From the NCBI GenBank assembly GCA_015183035.1, contig JACZZP010000009.1, positions 1,054,001 through 1,118,000 of the forward strand: a stretch of DNA of 64,000 nucleotides. The letters are read 5' to 3'. A model generated the notes under the pieces. The model did no database searches. It was not told where the DNA came from and was given only the letters and a program-made list of their open reading frames with translations. The position numbers and the translations under genes were made by a program. Of this stretch, positions 59,001 through 64,000 are shown one piece after another; positions within the stretch are counted from its first letter, which is position 1; each line of letters begins with the position of its first letter. The stretch comes from Meloidogyne chitwoodi (lineage: Eukaryota > Nematoda > Chromadorea > Rhabditida > Meloidogynidae).

Positions 59001-59819
59001 AATTTTTAGATTTTTCACAAAATTGCTACAATACTGCAATAATAAGTCCTCAAGGACGAAATTTGGGTTACCCGACTCCTACATCAACCCCAAGAAACCC
59101 GCATCTTGTATATGCCAAAACGGATAGACAAGTATAATTAGATTTATTATCCAAATATTTGATATCATATTTAGCCAAAATGTGATTTTACCGTGGTTTC
59201 CGATATGGAACTTTCTGACAAAGATCGATTAACTGACAAGTCGCTTTCGTCATTATCAACTCATCGTATCAGAGAAACGGAGGAACATCATCAGCAACCA
59301 AAGATATCTCACGTTGTTCGGCCTATTGCTGCAATTAAGGCAGATGCTAATGCCTCACCATCTGGATTTCGAAATCAACCAAAGACTTGTCAATCTATTA
59401 ATAGTAACTATTATTTAATCTAATTATATTTTTAAAAATTATCCTTATTTAGAAGGTGTTCTAACAGGAAATGTTCCTATTGGACGGGCAAAAGCACAAC
59501 CACGTGTCAATATCACAAATCAACTTGAAACGTCAGCTTCTCCATATTCAAGTATACGGATTCAAAGAGAAAGTGAAATAGAGAATAATGCTTCAACAAA
59601 TTTTATTCAGCAAAAAAAACACCCTCCAAATAAGGTGATAAAATTTTCCTCTTTTGTATATATTTAATTTTTAGTCTGTTGGTTCTGCAGAAGAATTGAA
59701 TGTTCAAGAAATAGACCAAATGGTTTATTACCTTTTTCCGTTAATAAATTTTAATTTAATTTTAGATTGATACTCTACAACAATTACAACATGAATTTAC
59801 ACAGGCAGACGATGATTGA
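56083..59819 (+). CDS. unc-40: UNC-40/DCC/neogenin-like netrin receptor, FN4-FN6 to C-terminus only
   Basis: Three fibronectin-III domains: AGTPSELQAFSTHDSIQVSW with NREYVISLRAFNKKGQGFPI, then APVGLFAETLSASLIRLYWT with YEFAVKIAKTKQWSLTA, then SPPRDLTLVGPQSEKDDSSI with YYFKLQAKNLKGFGPFTPV. These align with DCC FN4, FN5 and FN6. A TM span LFLGIFTIVLLVLVMAVIVA is followed by a cytoplasmic tail starting CTQRKPSRQASVKHPQYSY. The tail ends SAEELNVQEIDQMIDTLQQL, similar in position to the P3 helix. Ig domains and FN1-FN3 are not found between the nucleoporin gene and 56083. The only start in frame is ATG 56083, with a hydrophobic MVAYIFIVAFFLFDLNELIL lead that could be intron. Likely 5'-truncated, or 5' exons lie elsewhere. 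Confidence 0.85.
56341..56505. repeat. 165-bp repeat, copy 2, in the first UNC-40 intron
   Basis: Second member of the family at 45413-45574, more diverged. It starts GTAAGGACGGCTAAATATTT and ends TCGCCGTTTTAC. Shared internal words are AAACCTTCGAT, GACGGTGGGATG, GAGAGCTCTC and TTTTGCTATTTTATGGGATG. No clear target duplication. Confidence 0.75.
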
Positions 59820-62800
59820 TTTTTACAATTAATTTATATGAAGAATAAATGGACTTTAAGTGTGTTGAATTATTTCATTCACCTCTCAATTTTTGAATCT
59901 CCATTTTTTCTCAGTTATGTACCTATTTTCTTTTTAATTTTTTCTAAATAATTAATATTTATTCTTTTTGCATTTACACTGCCATTATAATTAATTATAC
60001 AAACTTTTATATAATTTTCCCAGATATAAAAACTTGTCATTGCAATAATTCTCTATTTATTAATAATACTTTTCTCAAAGCTTTCAGTTATATTTTATTT
60101 ATTTTTACTTAAATATACAAATTAATTTTGTGCTTTTATTGAAATTGCTTTTTTTAATAATTATAATAAATTATATTTGTTTGATTTATTTTTTTTCACG
60201 ATAGATTCTTGTTGAATTTACAAATGCAAATTTTTCAATTATTTTAATTGTATTTGATTGTAGCATTTTCCCGATCTCTAATTATAAATTTAAATAATAT
60301 TTTAAGAAAAATTAAACTTTTATGTATTTTTTATCTTTTTAACATTTTTAAATATTATATAATTGTTGCTATATTATTTTCCTTGCATTTATTTCCTTTA
60401 ATAAAAGAAAGATGATTCATTTTAAAGTTATTCACAACTGCATTTGCAACTAAAATAAACTAAATTCCTAAAGAATTTCCCCGTTTTATTTTTGCATAAA
60501 CAATAATAATATATAACTTACTAATATTTTATAATAAAAAAAGTTTATTTGCTTAATTTCTTTATTAAATATAACAAATTAAACAATTTATTTTATACGG
60601 AAAAAACATACTTCAAAAATTAAAAGATGAATTTATTTTTCTTTAGTAAAAGTGACGATTTTTATTTTTAAATAAATATTATTCATCATTAATTGAGTGA
60701 AGATTAAGTTTTTCTAATTATTTTTCAATAAAAGGGTATTAACTTTTAAATAAAAAAATAATTTCAACTTCTTTTATGATGTACATATAATAATTTTAAT
60801 TAAAATGTTATTTTTTTAGAAATTCTTTTTTAAAAAAAAAAGTTTTAAGGAAAATATTTAAACAATTATTTTTATCTAAAAAAAATCTTTAAATTTATTT
60901 CATCATTTTAAAAAAGTTTAAAAACAATTTTTAATTATTTAATAAATAAAAAATATTTAAAATACTTAATTCCTTCTTCTTTTTCCAATATTTACTTTTT
61001 AACGTAAATCAGGGAATAATTTTAATAAAATAAAATATATTATATATTAATTAATTATAATAAGACAATTTAAAATGATAAAAATATTTTTTTGATTAAT
61101 TTAAAAAAATATTATTTTATATATTCTTTATTTCATTTTTTATATATATTTGTTCAGAATATCTCTAATTATTTTTTCTTTTAAAATTTGCCAAACTAGA
61201 CAAATAATTTTCCCATAAATTTTGAAAATTTTTTTTATTAATTGCTAAATTGACACTTTTTTGCGTAATTAAAATTAAAAAACAATTTTTTTTAAATTAT
61301 TATGAAATTATAAAAATAATTATTTATTATTCCTTTTATTATTTTAAAACATTTTGGCTTCATTTTTTGCTTATTATTAATTTCTCTCCCATTAATTTAT
61401 TATATTTTTTTATTTAAATATTATAATAATTTTTCTAAGAATTGAAAAACGGATTAAATAATTTTAATTTATTATTAAAATAATAAATAAATATTTTTAA
61501 TATTTATATTTAATTATTTACGTAAATATTTCTGATATTTTTTTTAATTTTTAAATATAATTTATTTTATTAGGATTCTTTTTTTTCTCGTAATTTTTTA
61601 TGTTTTTTGGTCAATAGAGACAATAATAATTAAAAGAATTATTTTAAAATTTAAAAAAAATTTAAATTTTTAATTAAAAATAAAAAATATTTTTTAAAAT
61701 AATTTGCAAATAAAGTACATATTATTTAATTTTAAAGTAACTCAATCAATATATAAATAAATAAATAACTATTTTATATTATAAACATTCTCGATTTCTA
61801 TCATTTTATTTATTTTTTTAATCCCCTAACAAATATAATGACTAATTTTTACACAACAAAATAATTTTAATTTTTATTGATTTTATTTATTTTAAAGTAA
61901 ATAAATTTAAAAAAAGGGCAAAATTTTAAGTAAAAGGACAGACTTTATTTTTTTAATTATTTTATATAATAAAAAGTAATTTTTTAAAGTTGGAATATAA
62001 AATTGACAAAATATTATAATATTAAATTCTAAATTTAACTGAGGAAATAAAGTTTTTTAATATATTTTTTATAAACTTTGATCTTTTTTTAAATATTTAA
62101 TAATTTAATATATTTATTTTTTATCATTTAATTTTATATAAAAAAGAGACATTAACTCTTTTTTTTACTTAAAATAAATATTAATATTCAATTGTCATTA
62201 TTTTATTTGTCAAATTATATTGATATAAAAGTCATATGTATAAAAAAAGAAGAATATTTTGCAATTTTATTAAATATATTTATTTAAGTTAAAATAAAAT
62301 AATTTATTCATTTTTTTAGTTAAAAATAAACTTTTTTACTACTTCTTTTTCAATATTTTAGTCTAGTCTTAATTTGTATTTTATTGAACAAAATAATTTT
62401 TAAAGTAATTTAAATTAATTTTTGATATTTTATAATAAATTAAATATAAATTTACTTAACTTTTTTTATTTATTAAAATTTTATTCTCGTCATTTATTAA
62501 TTTTGCAAATATTATCTCTTTCTTTTTTTTTTCTATCACAGCATTTATATATTACTTTTGCAGAAAATTAAATTATAAAAATTTTTTTTGTTTTTGCAGG
62601 CCTAAAAAAGACTAGCTAGATAAAAAAATTAATAAATATCATTTTAGAGACTAGTAAACATTAAACAGCTCTTTCCACAGAGCACAACTCTTGTCAAACA
62701 TTTGAGAGGAGAAAATTAGTAAAGAGGACTGCCTATAAATAAATAAAAGAAAAAAGAGAGAAAGAGAGAAATAGAAAAGTTAATAATGTAATGTCGAGAA

Positions 62801-64000
62801 TTGAATATTAAAAAAAATTTTAGGAATAAATTACTTGGCATTTCTTTTCTTTTTTTCTTTTTCTTCTTTTAAAATAAATAATCTCTTGGCATTTATTCAC
62901 GTTGAAATGCGCACGCTTTGCTTTTTTTCCCATCCTTTTCACTCTCTTTTTTTCTATTTATTTTATGTATAAAATAAAATTTTACAAATAGAATACCTAA
63001 TATTAAATACATCTTTCATTCCTTCATTCATGTAAATATATACATATTTTATTGGTAGGGGACGATTCAGAGTAGCCGGTTCTTTTTGGCCATAACTTTT
63101 TTATTTCTTAACCGATCTGAATAGTTCTTTTATTAATCAGCAGTATCCGATAAACGGATAAAATTAACCAATTGGACCGATCCAATCAGATCACTCAACA
63201 AAAAGTTAAAGCTCGATAAAAGTGGAAAATCTTGATTTTCGTGTTTTTCGGGCATAACATTTTTTAAAAACAACTGATCGGTCAAATTAGTGAAAAGACT
63301 CTACTTTTCGAAATATTTCGAATGAAATAAAAATTAAATTATTTGAAAAGGTTTAAAATGAAAAAAGTTATACGAGCTACTCTGAATCGGCCGACTCTGA
63401 ATCATCCTTTACGTATTTTTTCTCTTTACGCTCTTTTAATTTTTTATATTGCCATTAAAAAATTAAATATTTTTTTAATAAATAAATGCCTTTCTAATAT
63501 TTATTTATTTATATTTTTGCAAAAATTTTTTTTACGTTGCCATTGCTACAAACTATTTACTACAATATCTTGTAATTATTTATTATTTGTTTATTAACTT
63601 TCTCTGTTATAATTTAAAATATTTTTTTGTTATTAAGTGCAAATTTATTTATTAAAATATTAAAAAAAATTATTTGTCTCGACAAACTTCCATTCTTTTT
63701 TTTTTAATTATTAAAATTGAAAGAAGTATTTACGTAAAAGGATGATAGATTTCTCTCTTTTATAATTATTTTATTATAACAAAAGAAATAAATCTTTAAT
63801 TTTTAAATAAAAATTAATTTAAATAATTTTTTTAAAAAAATATTTAAGAATTTTGAATATTTTATAAATGACTTTAATTTATTTTAATTTAAGATCTTAA
63901 TATTCTATTTAATTAAAATAATTAATATATTTAAAATTTTAGTTTCTTTTTCCGATCCTTTTCTGTTGCAATTTTTTGCCAATTTTTATGTCTACTTAAA
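59820..64000. other. 4.2-kb AT-rich downstream region, no gene seen
   Basis: Poly-A/T-rich with simple AATAAATA repeats. A purine-rich stretch lies at 62700-62780 and a TIR repeat at 63060-63408. No supported gene on either strand up to the window edge. Confidence 0.5.
63060..63408. repeat. MITE-like element with GATTCAGAGT ends
   Basis: The left end reads GGACGATTCAGAGTAGCCGG, and the inverted right end GGATGATTCAGAGTCGGCCG followed by a second GATTCAGAGTAGC. The right tip thus carries a tandem duplicate of the terminal word. CCATAACTTTTTT on the left and TATAACTTTTTTC on the inverted right extend the similarity. The interior is more GC-rich than the flanks and has no transposase frame. Confidence 0.55.

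Overview
This window comes from an AT-rich nematode nuclear genome, most likely a root-knot or other plant-parasitic tylenchid of the Meloidogyne type. The evidence is very short GT-AG introns (many about 35-60 bp), homopolymer Asn/Lys/Glu tracts in proteins, a FLP-type neuropeptide gene of nematode type (flp-25-like), and nematode-style gene sets (hsr-9, nekl-1, unc-40, pept). The genus is an inference. Gene assignments come from reading conserved protein motifs across hand-spliced exons; no search was run.

Layout. 1-8 kb: mitochondrial EF-Ts (-, runs off the left edge), a 53BP1-type Tudor/BRCT gene hsr-9 (+), and CRIPT (+). 8-12 kb: V-ATPase subunit H (+), then a HEMK2-type methyltransferase whose last exon splices in frame into ATG12 (+). 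12-17 kb: BTBD9 and SAP18 (both -, about 160 bp apart). 18-24 kb: a divergent LC8-type dynein light chain, an RELF-amide-like neuropeptide precursor, ANKRD49 and the Pol III subunit RPC5/POLR3E (all +). 23.6-31.5 kb: a MADF-domain regulator, a small secreted Cys-rich protein, a flp-25-like neuropeptide gene and a coiled-coil protein (all -). 33-44 kb: a small unknown gene (+), the NEK9-type kinase nekl-1 (-), a four-TM MARVEL-like gene (-), TRMT10 (-) and ELAC2/RNase Z (-). 44.7-49 kb: a second MARVEL-like gene (+) and a SLC15/PEPT peptide transporter (-). 52.6-59.8 kb: a nucleoporin-like gene (-) and an UNC-40/DCC-like gene (+) that begins at fibronectin domain 4. Large stretches at 49-52.6 kb and 60-64 kb are AT-rich with no gene seen.

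Several gene pairs lie on one strand 137-170 bp apart (SAP18-BTBD9, ANKRD49-POLR3E, V-ATPase H-HEMK2/ATG12, ELAC2-TRMT10). This is compatible with nematode operons. ELAC2-TRMT10 would couple two tRNA-maturation enzymes.

The mobile DNA is unusually readable. Five elements start GG and end CC and carry perfect 8-bp target duplications. Three of them keep all or part of the N-terminal zinc-ribbon region of an ISXO2/Merlin transposase, and one sits nested inside another within a SAP18 intron. A 1.7-kb Mutator-like element at 54165-55850 has a perfect 9-bp target duplication, ends built from arrays of a roughly 14-bp unit, and a decayed FLYWCH/MULE transposase. A roughly 0.9-kb repeat occurs twice; one copy carries a 259-bp foldback insertion and the other shows the empty site.
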